Assembly (NCBI GenBank): GCA_902489475.1
Contig: CABUAH010000007.1
Location: forward strand, 1 to 47,111
Origin: an uncultured Oscillospiraceae bacterium
GTDB lineage: Bacteria > Bacillota > Clostridia > Oscillospirales > Ruminococcaceae
Length of the DNA stretch: 47,111 nt
Reading direction: 5' to 3'
The translations under genes were made by a program, and so were the position numbers. This document shows positions 24,242 to 32,793 of this stretch, piece after piece. Every line of letters begins with the position of its first letter. The first letter of the stretch is position 1. The notes beneath the pieces are model-generated. The model saw only the letters and a program-made list of their open reading frames with translations, did no database searches and was not told the DNA's origin.

Positions 24242-26581
24242 ATGAAATTCGCAGATGGATTTTGGCTTAATCAGAGAGGCTATGAAGTAAATTATGCTAA
24301 TCAGGCATTTGAAATCAATGAGATCGACGGCGGTTTTGAGGTTGTGGCAACACCTATGGTTGTTTATAACCGTGCAATGATGCTTGGAAGCGCAAATCTT
24401 GAGATTCAGTTTACTTCAAATATCGAAAACTGCATTAAGGTAAATATCACTCATCACAAGGGTTATGTTGACAACGGACCTCATTTTGAGATAAACGAGG
24501 GCAGTTATAAGCCTCAGGTTATTATTACCGACAAGGACGCAACTTTGATTTCGGGAAACACCCGTGTTGTAGTTTCAAAAGAAACATGGAGCGTTCAGTA
24601 TTTTTACAATGATAAGAAGCTCACAAGCGGAGGTTGGCGCTCAGTAGGCGTTATTTTCGAGAGTGCGTTTAAACAGCAGGCAAGACTTCAGACTCAGCTT
24701 GATGAAACCTTCTGGAGCTATCCTGCCGATCCGCACAGGACCTATATTCGTGAGCAGTTCGACACAACAGTCGGAGAGTATTTTTACGGTTTCGGCGAGA
24801 AATTTACAACTTTCACCAAAAACGGTTCTACAGTAGAAATTTGGAATGCTGACGGAGGAACTTGCTCGGATCAGTCGTATAAGTCTGTTCCTTTCTATGT
24901 GTCTTCCCGTGGATACGGAGTTTTCGTAAACAGCACTGATAAGGTTTCATATGAAGTATGCTCAGATACAGTTTCAAAAGTATCCATAACTGTACCGGGT
25001 GAGAATCTTGAATACTTTGTAATCGGCGGAGAAAATCTGACTGAGGTATTAAAGGGATATACCGATATTACAGGAAAGCCGGCGCTTCCTCCTGCATTTT
25101 CGTTTGGCCTTTGGCTTACAACATCATTCACAACGACATATGATGAAGAAACGATCACATCTTTTATTGACGGAATGGCTGAGAGAGACATTCCTCTTCA
25201 GGTTTTCCATTTTGACTGCTTCTGGATGAAGGGATTTGAGTGGTGTAACTTTGAGTGGGATAAGTCGCAGTTCCCTGATCCACCTGCAATGTTAAAGCGA
25301 TTGCATGAAACCAAGGGACTTAAAACCTGCGTGTGGATTAATCCATATATAGGTCAGCGTTCTAAGCTTTTCGATGAGGGCGTAAAGGGCGGTTACTTTA
25401 TTAAGAGAACCGACGGCTCTGTGTTCCAGTGCGATGAGTGGCAGCCGGGAATGGCTATTGTTGACTTTACAAATCCTGAAGCTTGCGAATGGTATGCATC
25501 AAAGTTAAAGGCTCTTTGTGAAATGGGTGTTGACACATTTAAGACCGATTTCGGTGAGAGAATTCCGACAAGGGATATAGTTTACTTTGACGGCTCTGAT
25601 CCTATTAAGATGCACAACTACTACACTCATCTTTATAACAAGACTGTGTTTAACGTATTAAAAGAATACTACGGCGAGAACAAGGCTTGCTTGTTTGCAA
25701 GAAGTGCAACAGCAGGTGGACAGCAATTCCCTGTACACTGGGGCGGTGACTGTTCGGCTACCTATAATTCCATGGCAGAGGTAGTAAGAGGCTGCTTGTC
25801 GCTTTGCATTTCAGGCTTTGGATTTACTTCTCATGATATGGCAGGATTTGAAGCAACCGCTACACCTGACATTTACAAGAGATGGGCAGCATTCGGAATG
25901 TTCTCTTCTCACAGCAGACTTCATGGAAATCAATCCTATAGAGTTCCGTGGTTGTTTGATGAAGAATCATGTGATGTTTTGCGTTTCTTTGCAAAGCTTA
26001 AAGGAAAGCTTATGCCTTATATCTTTGCACAGGCAAATAAGACTCATGAGATCGGTGTTCCTGTTATGAGAGCTATGGTAATTGATTTTGCAGATGATCC
26101 AAGCTGTCTTACACTTGACAGACAGTATATGTTCGGTGACAATATCTTGGTTGCACCAATTCTTAATGACGAGAGCATAGCTGAGTATTATGTGCCTGCC
26201 GGAAAGTGGACAGATATTATTACAGGCAAGGTTCTTGAGGGTGGAAAGTGGTATTCACATAAGTGCAGCTACTTTGAAATTCCGGCGCTTGCAAGACCTA
26301 ACAGCATAATCACATACGGTAACTTTGAGCGTGACGTTGTTTATGATTATGTAAAGGACGCAAACGCAGTTATCTATGAGCTTGAAGATGGTAAGGAAGC
26401 TTCTGCTGCTGTTTATGACAGCGAGGCTAACAAGGTTCTTGAGCTTACAGCAAAGAGAACAGGAAACAAGATCGAAATTTCTCTTACACCTGCGCCTGCT
26501 GACTTCACAGTTTCAGTATCTAATACTGACAAGTCGGTTCAGATCAAGGCGGGAGCTACAAGCGCAGTAATTGAGCTTTAA
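24242..26581 (+). CDS. yicI: GH31 alpha-xylosidase (YicI-like)
   Basis: The 779-aa family GH31 enzyme closely follows the YicI pattern. It has an N-terminal beta-sandwich (1-170), a YGFGEKFTTFTKNG segment, FHFDCFWMKGFEWCNFEWD, nucleophile Asp436 in FKTDFGERIPT, FDGSDPIKMHNYYTHLYN, acid/base Asp503 in HWGGDCSATY, and SGFGFTSHDMAGFE. The 67-residue spacing between the catalytic Asp residues matches YicI. It removes alpha-xylosyl units, for example from xyloglucan oligosaccharides. No signal peptide is visible, so it acts in the cytosol. A GGGAGG site precedes the ATG, and AAG/GAG/CTT-rich codons suggest good expression. Confidence 0.92.
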   Translation: MKFADGFWLNQRGYEVNYANQAFEINEIDGGFEVVATPMVVYNRAMMLGSANLEIQFTSNIENCIKVNITHHKGYVDNGPHFEINEGSYKPQVIITDKDATLISGNTRVVVSKETWSVQYFYNDKKLTSGGWRSVGVIFESAFKQQARLQTQLDETFWSYPADPHRTYIREQFDTTVGEYFYGFGEKFTTFTKNGSTVEIWNADGGTCSDQSYKSVPFYVSSRGYGVFVNSTDKVSYEVCSDTVSKVSITVPGENLEYFVIGGENLTEVLKGYTDITGKPALPPAFSFGLWLTTSFTTTYDEETITSFIDGMAERDIPLQVFHFDCFWMKGFEWCNFEWDKSQFPDPPAMLKRLHETKGLKTCVWINPYIGQRSKLFDEGVKGGYFIKRTDGSVFQCDEWQPGMAIVDFTNPEACEWYASKLKALCEMGVDTFKTDFGERIPTRDIVYFDGSDPIKMHNYYTHLYNKTVFNVLKEYYGENKACLFARSATAGGQQFPVHWGGDCSATYNSMAEVVRGCLSLCISGFGFTSHDMAGFEATATPDIYKRWAAFGMFSSHSRLHGNQSYRVPWLFDEESCDVLRFFAKLKGKLMPYIFAQANKTHEIGVPVMRAMVIDFADDPSCLTLDRQYMFGDNILVAPILNDESIAEYYVPAGKWTDIITGKVLEGGKWYSHKCSYFEIPALARPNSIITYGNFERDVVYDYVKDANAVIYELEDGKEASAAVYDSEANKVLELTAKRTGNKIEISLTPAPADFTVSVSNTDKSVQIKAGATSAVIEL

Positions 26582-26599
26582 TTTAAAATTTTCAAATCA

Positions 26600-26629
26600 G
26601 CCGCTCGGTTTTTCCGGGCGGTTTTTTAT
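26600..26629 (+). terminator. intrinsic terminator after GH31
   Basis: CCGCTCGG pairs with CCGGGCGG (one wobble) across a T5 loop, followed by T6. Confidence 0.88.
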
Positions 26630-26658
26630 TTCGTATCATTAGCCGTGGTTAAGCTTGT

Positions 26659-26687
26659 TTGACTTTTATATAAATATAAAGTATAAT
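26659..26687 (+). promoter_or_regulatory. sigma-A promoter of the membrane protein pair
   Basis: TTGACT (26659-26664), a 17-nt spacer and TATAAT (26682-26687) lie 32 nt before the ATG at 26720. Confidence 0.88.
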
Positions 26688-26719
26688 AAAATATAGTAAC
26701 ATGAGAGGACAATACAGCT

Positions 26720-27394
26720 ATGAAAAAAAGAGTTTTTTCGTATTCTAATTTTTGGATGACAGTAGTTTCCTTTGTACTGTTAATAGCGTGTGTTATTTTA
26801 TATGTGATAACGGGACTTCAAGCTGACTCGGCAAATTCAAAGCGAAGCGATCTTGTTAAGTATTCAGATGTGTGTGCTTCAGCATTTTTGTATTCGCAGT
26901 CAGAGCTATATTCCTTTGCAAACACCGGAAAAGCTGCCCATTACAATAATTATAATAATGCAGTTTCCAATTCAGGAACATTTAATGCAGCGAGAAAGGT
27001 GCTTGAAGAAATAGGACTTAATAAAGGCGAGAAAGAGATATTTAAGGAGTTCGATAAAGCATACAGCGAACATATTCTTCCAATTAATGAAACAGCAATT
27101 AATTATATGGTTAAAAAGTCCGACTTTTCAAACGGCAAAAAAACGCTTAATAACAGCGAGTATTTAGACTATTCAACATACGGCTATGTTTGCCTCAGTA
27201 CGCTTTCAGATACGGTTTATGACAGAATGACTGAAACTTTATCGGGAATTGAATCAAGAAATCATGTTATAATGATATGCATGATAATACTTGCGTTTGT
27301 ATTTGGATTTATGCTTATTCTTACACAAAGGCGTATAAAAAAGCTGTCGCTTCTTCTTGAGGAGGATTTATCGAAGGAAGAAAGCGAGGAATAA
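26720..27394 (+). CDS. two-pass membrane protein with extracytoplasmic helical domain
   Basis: The 224-aa protein has a transmembrane helix at about 12-32, an outside region of about 150 residues rich in helix formers (residues 35-185), and a second helix at about 183-202. A short charged tail follows (QRRIKKLSLLLEEDLSKEESEE). This is the layout of the N-terminal half of chemoreceptors and histidine kinases (four-helix-bundle sensor), but no HAMP, kinase or signalling domain follows. It may be a truncated sensor or a stand-alone envelope protein. It is 28 nt upstream of the cohesin-like gene, which has its own AGGAGG, and likely co-transcribed with it. Confidence 0.65.
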   Translation: MKKRVFSYSNFWMTVVSFVLLIACVILYVITGLQADSANSKRSDLVKYSDVCASAFLYSQSELYSFANTGKAAHYNNYNNAVSNSGTFNAARKVLEEIGLNKGEKEIFKEFDKAYSEHILPINETAINYMVKKSDFSNGKKTLNNSEYLDYSTYGYVCLSTLSDTVYDRMTETLSGIESRNHVIMICMIILAFVFGFMLILTQRRIKKLSLLLEEDLSKEESEE

Positions 27395-27422
27395 AACGGA
27401 CAAACGATAGGAGGATGATATT

Positions 27423-28160
27423 ATGAAAAAGGTAATAAGTCTTATTGCGGGCTTGGTAATAATGCTGACTATGTCCTGCTTTTCGGCGTATGCGTCTGAT
27501 TATACACTTGAGATTGTAAACGGAGAGATTGACGATTACGGCAATATAACCGCTTCAATAAACATTTCAGAAAATTCAAAAATCTACAGCGGAGAATTTA
27601 AGTTTCTTTATAACAGCTCATATTTTGAACTCGGCGATATTGAGCTTAATCAGTCGGGGACAAACGGGAAAATTGAAACTGATATTGATGAAGAAAACGG
27701 AGTAGTTACTTTTAAATATAAATCTAACGATGAGGGCGGCTGCACCTTCGGAGGTGAGTTTGCAAAGCTTAATATGCGGCTTGTGTCAACTCCTGAATCT
27801 ATAGTTTCCTTTAATTTGGATATGTCTGATATGACTGATTACGATGGAAATAAGCTTGAAGCAAACTATAAAATTACACCTATCGAGGTTCCGCAAAGCT
27901 TTATAGTTACCGAAGCAACATCGAACTCTGATAACAATCAAACAACCCAAAATGCGGTGACTCCTGAAACCTCTAAAAAGGTGAGTGAGGAAACGGGAGG
28001 CTTCTTCTCCGCACTTTGGAGCTTTATTAAAGTATTGCTTATAATTTTTGTGGTGCTTGTAGTTTTGCTTATTGTATCAAGCTTTATTACACGAAGATAT
28101 TTTAAGAAAAAACGTCAGAAGCAAAGAGAAGCACAGCGAAACCTACAAAACAGACAGTAA
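27423..28160 (+). CDS. membrane-anchored cohesin-like domain protein
   Basis: The 245-aa protein has a cleavable signal peptide (MKKVISLIAGLVIMLTMSCFSAYAS), then a beta-rich domain (about 26-155) that resembles cohesin/CBM-like folds (SGEFKFLYNSSYFELGDIEL, GVVTFKYKSND, AKLNMRLVS). A Thr/Asn/Ser linker (160-185), a C-terminal transmembrane helix (about 196-222) and a basic cytosolic tail (RRYFKKKRQKQREAQRN) complete it. A cohesin would bind dockerin proteins, but no dockerin gene is seen here, and the fold also occurs in non-cellulosomal surface proteins. The call rests on pattern, not alignment. Confidence 0.6.
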   Translation: MKKVISLIAGLVIMLTMSCFSAYASDYTLEIVNGEIDDYGNITASINISENSKIYSGEFKFLYNSSYFELGDIELNQSGTNGKIETDIDEENGVVTFKYKSNDEGGCTFGGEFAKLNMRLVSTPESIVSFNLDMSDMTDYDGNKLEANYKITPIEVPQSFIVTEATSNSDNNQTTQNAVTPETSKKVSEETGGFFSALWSFIKVLLIIFVVLVVLLIVSSFITRRYFKKKRQKQREAQRNLQNRQ

Positions 28161-28210
28161 AAAAGAAACCCCGATGCTTTCATAAAAGTAAAGCATCAGG
28201 GTTGTTTTTA
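28161..28210. terminator. bidirectional terminator
   Basis: AACCCCGATGCTTT pairs with AAAGCATCAGGGTT, followed by GTTTTT on plus and by CTTTTTT on minus. It separates the cohesin-like gene from dapB. Confidence 0.87.
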
Positions 28211-28219
28211 TTTATTCAA

Positions 28220-28981
28220 TTAATCTAAATCAATTACATCTTTCATGTCATAAAGACCGGCAGAAGCGTTAGAAAGAAAAATTGCGGCATTTACTGAACC
28301 TACAGCAAAAACTTCCTTTGAAGCAGCGTGGTGGGAAAGAGTGATAACTTCATCTCGCCCTGCAAAAATAATATCGTGTTCTCCAACGATAGTACCGCCT
28401 CTGATAGCATGTATTCCTATCTCGTTTTTTTCTCGTTTTTGTCTTACGCTGTGGCGGTCATATGTGTATTTCATATTATTGTCAAGCGTTTCGTTTATGG
28501 CGTCTGCGAGCATAAGTGCTGTGCCTGACGGTGCGTCGATTTTTTGGTTGTGGTGCTTTTCGACTATTTCGATGTCAAACTGATCGCCCAAAATCTTAGC
28601 TGCTTTTTTAGCAAGTTCACAAAGCAGGTTTATTCCCAAAGACATATTAAAAGTAAAGAAAACAGGAATCTGCTCTGCAGTTTTGCGAATAAGCGTTTTC
28701 TGCTCTTCGTTGTAGCCCGTTGTAGCGATTACAAGTGCAACATTATTTGTAAGGCAGTAATCGCAAAGCGTAGAGAGCGCTGACGGGTGAGAATAATCAA
28801 TTATAACATCAGGCTTTTCCTGCAAATCATTCGGATTTTTAACGATAGGGAAGTCTGAGTAAGGTACAGTATTAAGCAAATCAATTCCTGCTGAAATCTC
28901 AATATCGTCACGCTTTGAAACGATGTTTGCGATAACCCTGCCCATTTTTCCGTTTGCACCGCAAATTGCAGCTTTAATCAT
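28220..28981 (-). CDS. dapB: 4-hydroxy-tetrahydrodipicolinate reductase
   Basis: The 253-aa enzyme reduces HTPA to tetrahydrodipicolinate with NAD(P)H in lysine and meso-DAP synthesis. It shows the nucleotide-binding GANGKMGR near residue 8, IDYSHPSAL, ATTGYNEEQ, the catalytic segment EKHHNQKIDAPSGTA near 150 and IHAIRGGTIVGEHDI. The start at 28981 follows AAAGGATG by 7 nt; a longer N-terminus has no support. It is the last gene of asd-dapA-dapB and 24 nt behind dapA. Confidence 0.95.
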   Translation of the reverse strand: MIKAAICGANGKMGRVIANIVSKRDDIEISAGIDLLNTVPYSDFPIVKNPNDLQEKPDVIIDYSHPSALSTLCDYCLTNNVALVIATTGYNEEQKTLIRKTAEQIPVFFTFNMSLGINLLCELAKKAAKILGDQFDIEIVEKHHNQKIDAPSGTALMLADAINETLDNNMKYTYDRHSVRQKREKNEIGIHAIRGGTIVGEHDIIFAGRDEVITLSHHAASKEVFAVGSVNAAIFLSNASAGLYDMKDVIDLD

Positions 28982-29005
28982 TTTAAAACATCCTTTCAAT
29001 TATCT

Positions 29006-29905
29006 TTAGTCGATTATTCCGACAAGATTATATTTTTCCAAAACGTCTTTAAGAAAAGCTTTTTTACTTTCTTCCATATCGCAAAGCGGAAGTCTGCATG
29101 AGCCTGCTTTGAAGCCTAAAATATTCAAAGCTTCCTTTACTGGAATTGGGTTTACATCGCAAAACAGTGCATTTGCAAGATCAAGTGTTTCAAGTGAAAG
29201 CTTTGAAGCCTTGTCGAAATCTCCGTCAAGACAGTATTTCGCAATTTGATGAGTTTCTTTTGGCATAACATTAGATAAAACCGAAATGACACCCTTAGCA
29301 CCGAGCGACATCATCGGAACGATTTGATCATCGTTACCGCTGTAAACATCAAGCTCGTCACCGCAAAGAGCTCTTATTTTAGCTACCTGAGAAATGTTTC
29401 CGCTTGCTTCCTTTATCGCAACAATGTTTTTGTGCTTAGAAAGTTCCAAGCAGGTTTCCGGTGCAATGTTAACGCCTGTTCTTGAAGCAACGCTGTATAA
29501 GATTATCGGTTTGTCAACGGCATCTGCAATAGCAGTAAAATGCTTCACAAGACCTCTTTGAGAGGTTTTGTTGTAATAAGGAGTGACGATTAAAAGACCG
29601 TCTGCTCCGTACTCGCAAGCCTTTTTGGAAAGGCGAATTGCAAAATTAGTATCATTTGAGCCTGTTCCTGCGACAACAGGAACTCTTGCCTGCACATAAT
29701 CAATACAATGCTTTATAACATCGCAGTGTTCGAGAAAGCTGAGAGTAGCGCTTTCTCCCGTTGTACCACAAACTATAATAGCGTCTGTGCCATTGTCAAT
29801 GTTATAGTCGATAAGGCGCTCAAACTCTTCAAAGTTTACAAATCCGTCATCGTCCATAGGTGTAACGATTGCAACGCCTGCACCGGTAAAAATTGTTTTC
29901 TTCAT
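29006..29905 (-). CDS. dapA: 4-hydroxy-tetrahydrodipicolinate synthase
   Basis: The 299-aa class I aldolase condenses pyruvate with aspartate semialdehyde. It has GVAIVTPMDDDG, CGTTGESATLSFLEH near residue 46, Tyr137 and Schiff-base Lys165 in VAIKEASGN. The conserved YNVPGRTG segment reads YSVASRTG here, a mild variation. GGAGG precedes the ATG. It sits between asd and dapB under the lysine riboswitch. Confidence 0.95.
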   Translation of the reverse strand: MKKTIFTGAGVAIVTPMDDDGFVNFEEFERLIDYNIDNGTDAIIVCGTTGESATLSFLEHCDVIKHCIDYVQARVPVVAGTGSNDTNFAIRLSKKACEYGADGLLIVTPYYNKTSQRGLVKHFTAIADAVDKPIILYSVASRTGVNIAPETCLELSKHKNIVAIKEASGNISQVAKIRALCGDELDVYSGNDDQIVPMMSLGAKGVISVLSNVMPKETHQIAKYCLDGDFDKASKLSLETLDLANALFCDVNPIPVKEALNILGFKAGSCRLPLCDMEESKKAFLKDVLEKYNLVGIID

Positions 29906-29935
29906 AATTGATTCCTCCGTAATGAAGTATTTATC

Positions 29936-31015
29936 TTAGTCAAAATAACCCTTTGCTGCCAAAAGCTCAGCCATCAATACTGCTCCGCCTGCTGCACCTC
30001 TTAATGTGTTGTGAGAAAGGCATACGAATTTATAATCGTATTGAGAATCTTCTCTTAGTCTGCCGATTGAAACAGCCATTCCGCCTTCAAGCTCACGGTC
30101 AAGTTTTGCCTGCGGACGGTTATCCTCTGTGAAGTAGTTTAAAAACTGCTTCGGAGCACTCGGAAGCTTAAGCTCCTGAGGAACGCCGGAAAATTCTTTC
30201 CATGCTGTGAGGATTTCTTCCTTGCTCGGTTTATTTTCAAACGAAACAAAAACTGCTGCTGTATGTCCGTCAGAAACCGGAACTCTCAAACACTGTGTTG
30301 TGATAGATGGAGTAGACGAGTTGACGATCTTATCTCCCTCGATCTTTCCCCAAATCTTCAGCGGCTCCTGCTCACTTTTTTCTTCTTCTCCGCCGATGAA
30401 AGGAATTACGTTGTCAACAATTTCAGGCATTGTTTCAAAGGTTTTTCCTGCTCCTGATATAGCTTGATATGTACAGGCAAGAGCCTTAGTAACACCATAC
30501 TTCATAAGAGGGTGAAGCGCCGGAACATAGCTTTGAAGCGAACAGTTTGATTTAACTGCTATAAAGCCTCTTTTTGTACCTAATCTTTTTTTCTGAGCTT
30601 CAATTATTTCAATATGCTCAGGATTTATTTCAGGAACTACCATAGGAACGTCAGGAGTTGATCTGTGAGCGGAATTGTTAGAAACAATCGGACATTCAGC
30701 TTTAGCGTAACTCTCCTCCAAAGCTTTGATCTCATCCTTTTTCATGTCTACCGCACAAAAACAAAAATCAACCTGAGATGCAATTTCATTTATGTCAGCA
30801 GAAGCGTCGTAAATTATCATGTCCTTCATAGATTCAGGAATAGGCTTTTTCATTGCCCATTTTGCACCTACAGCGTCCTTATAAGCTTTTCCTTTTGAAC
30901 GTGGAGAAGCTGCAAGACAAACGACCTCGAACCAAGGGTGATTTTCAAGAAGCGTAGCAAAACGCTGTCCAACCATTCCCGTTGCACCGATAATTCCCAC
31001 TTTATACTTTTTCAT
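29936..31015 (-). CDS. asd: aspartate-semialdehyde dehydrogenase (archaeal/fungal type)
   Basis: The 359-aa enzyme reduces aspartyl phosphate to aspartate semialdehyde with NADPH. The start MKKYKVGIIGATGMVGQRF follows AGAAAGGG; an in-frame extension to 31135 would run through the terminator region and is rejected. Catalytic Cys lies in KSNCSLQSYVPALHP near residue 150; SNNSAHR, the YQAISGAGK substrate loop and RVPVSDGHTAAV are also present. These motifs match the archaeal/fungal class. It is the first gene of the lysine operon. Confidence 0.95.
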   Translation of the reverse strand: MKKYKVGIIGATGMVGQRFATLLENHPWFEVVCLAASPRSKGKAYKDAVGAKWAMKKPIPESMKDMIIYDASADINEIASQVDFCFCAVDMKKDEIKALEESYAKAECPIVSNNSAHRSTPDVPMVVPEINPEHIEIIEAQKKRLGTKRGFIAVKSNCSLQSYVPALHPLMKYGVTKALACTYQAISGAGKTFETMPEIVDNVIPFIGGEEEKSEQEPLKIWGKIEGDKIVNSSTPSITTQCLRVPVSDGHTAAVFVSFENKPSKEEILTAWKEFSGVPQELKLPSAPKQFLNYFTEDNRPQAKLDRELEGGMAVSIGRLREDSQYDYKFVCLSHNTLRGAAGGAVLMAELLAAKGYFD

Positions 31016-31062
31016 TTTGTATCTGCCCTTTCTTGATAAAAATAAATTAACTAAAATTTGCA

Positions 31063-31093
31063 AAAAACAAAAAAACCGGTTGAAAACCCGGTC
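31063..31093 (-). terminator. riboswitch-controlled terminator
   Basis: On the minus strand ACCGG/CCGGT with an 8-nt loop is followed by TTTTTTTG, between the lysine aptamer and asd. It would act as the expression platform, closing transcription when lysine is bound. Confidence 0.85.
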
Positions 31094-31126
31094 ATCATGC
31101 GCTATAATAGAACTGCTATTATTTAT

Positions 31127-31293
31127 TGATAGCACTCCATCACTTTACATGATGACAATCAGCGACCTGTTGAGCCGATGATCAGAAATAAGTTTCCCAA
31201 GCTTAAATCTTCGGCAGCCTTGCATTTCACATCTTAGGGTTGGGCCCTGATAATAATACAAGAAGTTACTGATCGTGGCTGCGCCTCTATCTG
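31127..31293 (-). promoter_or_regulatory. lysine riboswitch (L box)
   Basis: On the minus strand the leader contains the conserved lysine-aptamer blocks in order: AGAGGCGC, ATCAGTAA, GGCTGCCGAAG, ATCGGCT with ACAGGTCGCTGA, and GTGATGGAGTGCTATC closing on the GATAGAGG-type 5' strand. It precedes asd-dapA-dapB, the pathway to lysine. A terminator follows, so control is probably by transcription attenuation. Confidence 0.93.
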
Positions 31294-31308
31294 TTTTTCT
31301 TAACTTTA

Positions 31309-31337
31309 ACTATACCAAATAAAAGGCGTCGTGTCAA
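31309..31337 (-). promoter_or_regulatory. sigma-A promoter of the lysine operon
   Basis: On the minus strand TTGACA (31332-31337), a 17-nt spacer and TATAGT (31309-31314) lie 16 nt before the aptamer. Confidence 0.92.
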
Positions 31338-31383
31338 CACTAAAATGATAAAAACAACGAAAAAATACAAAACGGAGAATAAC

Positions 31384-32433
31384 ATGTTAAATTTGCAAGA
31401 TATGAAAAAATCGGATTTTTATTACGATTTACCGGAAGAGCTTATTGCACAAACCCCAATAGAGCCGAGAAATGCGTCAAGACTTTTAAAGGTTGACAGA
31501 AGCACAGGCGAGATAACTCATAGTCATTTCTATAACTTATGCGAATTTCTTAAAAAAGGTGATTTGCTTGTTTTAAATGATTCAAGGGTATTGCCTGCGA
31601 GAATTTACGGAGAAAAGGTTGACAACGGCTCATTTATAGAATTTTTGCTTGTCGATCAGAGGAAAAACCTCGAATGGGAAATTCTTTGCAGGCCCGGAAA
31701 AAAGGCGAAAGTCGGAACAAAATTTTCTTTTGGCGGGATTTTGACAGCAGAAATTATCGAGGTTTTGGAGGACGGAAACCGTGTTGCAAGATTTGAGGTA
31801 AAGGACGGCTACAATATTTATACAGCACTTGATGAGATAGGGCAGATGCCGCTACCTCCGTACATCACCAAAAAGCTTGAGGATAAGGAGCGTTATCAGA
31901 CGGTTTATTCAAATGAATTAGGCTCGTCCGCAGCTCCTACAGCGGGACTTCATTTTACAAAAGAAATGCTTGCCGACCTGCAAAACAGAGGAATCGGTCT
32001 TGCGTTTGTAACGCTTCATGTAGGCCTCGGAACTTTTCGCCCTGTCAAGGAGGAGAGGGTGCTTGACCATAAAATGCACACAGAGCATTACGATCTGAGC
32101 GAGGAAACGGCAAAACTCATAAATAAAACAAAAGCCGAGGGCGGAAGAGTAATAGCTGTTGGAACGACCTCGTGCAGAACGCTTGAGAGTGTTGCAGCGG
32201 AGAATGACGGGAAGATCGTTGCATCTGAGGGCGATACAGGAATTTTTATATATCCTGGATTTCAGTTTAAGGTCTTAGACGGTTTGATCACGAATTTTCA
32301 TCTGCCTGAAAGTACTCTTATAATGCTCGTTTCAGCGTTTTTAGGGTACGATAAAACAATGAATGCATATAAAACGGCGGTTGAAGAAAAGTACAGATTT
32401 TTTTCATTCGGTGACAGCATGATGATATTGTAA
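31384..32433 (+). CDS. queA: S-adenosylmethionine:tRNA ribosyltransferase-isomerase
   Basis: The 349-aa enzyme transfers the ribosyl part of SAM to preQ1 in tRNA, giving epoxyqueuosine. Diagnostic segments are FYYDLPEELIAQTPIEPRNASRLL at the start, GDLLVLNDSRVLPARIYG, LPPYI, SSAAPTAGLHFT near residue 180, HVGLGTFRPV and GLITNFHLPESTLIMLVSAF. The ATG at 31384 has GGAG 7 nt upstream and is preferred to one 39 nt earlier. Its last codons (DSMMIL-stop) are repeated beyond the toxin-antitoxin cassette at 33122-33150. The partner tgt lies 2.2 kb downstream. Confidence 0.95.
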   Translation: MLNLQDMKKSDFYYDLPEELIAQTPIEPRNASRLLKVDRSTGEITHSHFYNLCEFLKKGDLLVLNDSRVLPARIYGEKVDNGSFIEFLLVDQRKNLEWEILCRPGKKAKVGTKFSFGGILTAEIIEVLEDGNRVARFEVKDGYNIYTALDEIGQMPLPPYITKKLEDKERYQTVYSNELGSSAAPTAGLHFTKEMLADLQNRGIGLAFVTLHVGLGTFRPVKEERVLDHKMHTEHYDLSEETAKLINKTKAEGGRVIAVGTTSCRTLESVAAENDGKIVASEGDTGIFIYPGFQFKVLDGLITNFHLPESTLIMLVSAFLGYDKTMNAYKTAVEEKYRFFSFGDSMMIL

Positions 32434-32441
32434 TTGACAAT
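32413..32441 (+). repeat. 29-bp direct repeat, copy at the queA 3' end
   Basis: This stretch covers the last codons and stop of queA and is identical to 33122-33150. The two copies flank the relB-yafQ cassette. Confidence 0.92.
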
Positions 32442-32444
32442 TGA

Positions 32445-32488
32445 TATGCGCATAGTATATTGACATATGCACATAAATGTAATATAAT
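32445..32488 (+). promoter_or_regulatory. promoter and probable RelB operator
   Basis: TTGACA (32460-32465), a 17-nt spacer and TATAAT (32483-32488) form the promoter. Two similar 10-bp near-palindromes, TATGCGCATA (32445-32454) and TATGCACATA (32466-32475), have centres 21 bp apart and overlap or flank the -35 box. This fits autoregulation by the antitoxin, as known for RelB/DinJ. Confidence 0.75.
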
Positions 32489-32511
32489 AATATTGAGAGG
32501 AGCTGAAAAAT

Positions 32512-32793
32512 ATGGCGAAAGTACCTACAAATATTAGTATTGATGAAGAAACTAAGAAAAAAGCACAGCTTTTATTGGCTGATTTTGGCATGGACTTATC
32601 AACTGCTGTTAATGTCTTTTTAAAGCAGATGGTTTATGAGGGTACGTTTCCGTTCACAATTACAAGAGATGCCCCAAATTCTGCAACCCTTGCTGCGATA
32701 AGAGAAACCGAAGAAATGAAAAAGCATCCGGAACTTTTTAAAGGCTATAACGATGTTGATGAAATGATGGGTGATATTTTAGATGAAGTATGA
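32512..32793 (+). CDS. RelB/DinJ-family antitoxin
   Basis: The 93-aa protein has an N-terminal ribbon-helix-helix (TNISIDEETKKKAQLLLADFGMDLSTAVNVFLKQMV, residues 6-41) typical of RelB/DinJ, and an acidic toxin-binding C-terminus (EMKKHPELFKGYNDVDEMMGDILDEV). It neutralises the downstream toxin and represses its own promoter. GAGAGGAG precedes the ATG. It overlaps the toxin gene by 11 nt, and the cassette lies between duplicated queA ends. Confidence 0.93.
   Translation: MAKVPTNISIDEETKKKAQLLLADFGMDLSTAVNVFLKQMVYEGTFPFTITRDAPNSATLAAIRETEEMKKHPELFKGYNDVDEMMGDILDEV

Noticed and set aside
31016..31135. N-terminal extension of asd
   Set aside because: It translates the terminator and riboswitch leader; the ATG at 31015 has a ribosome binding site and starts the NADP-binding motif directly.
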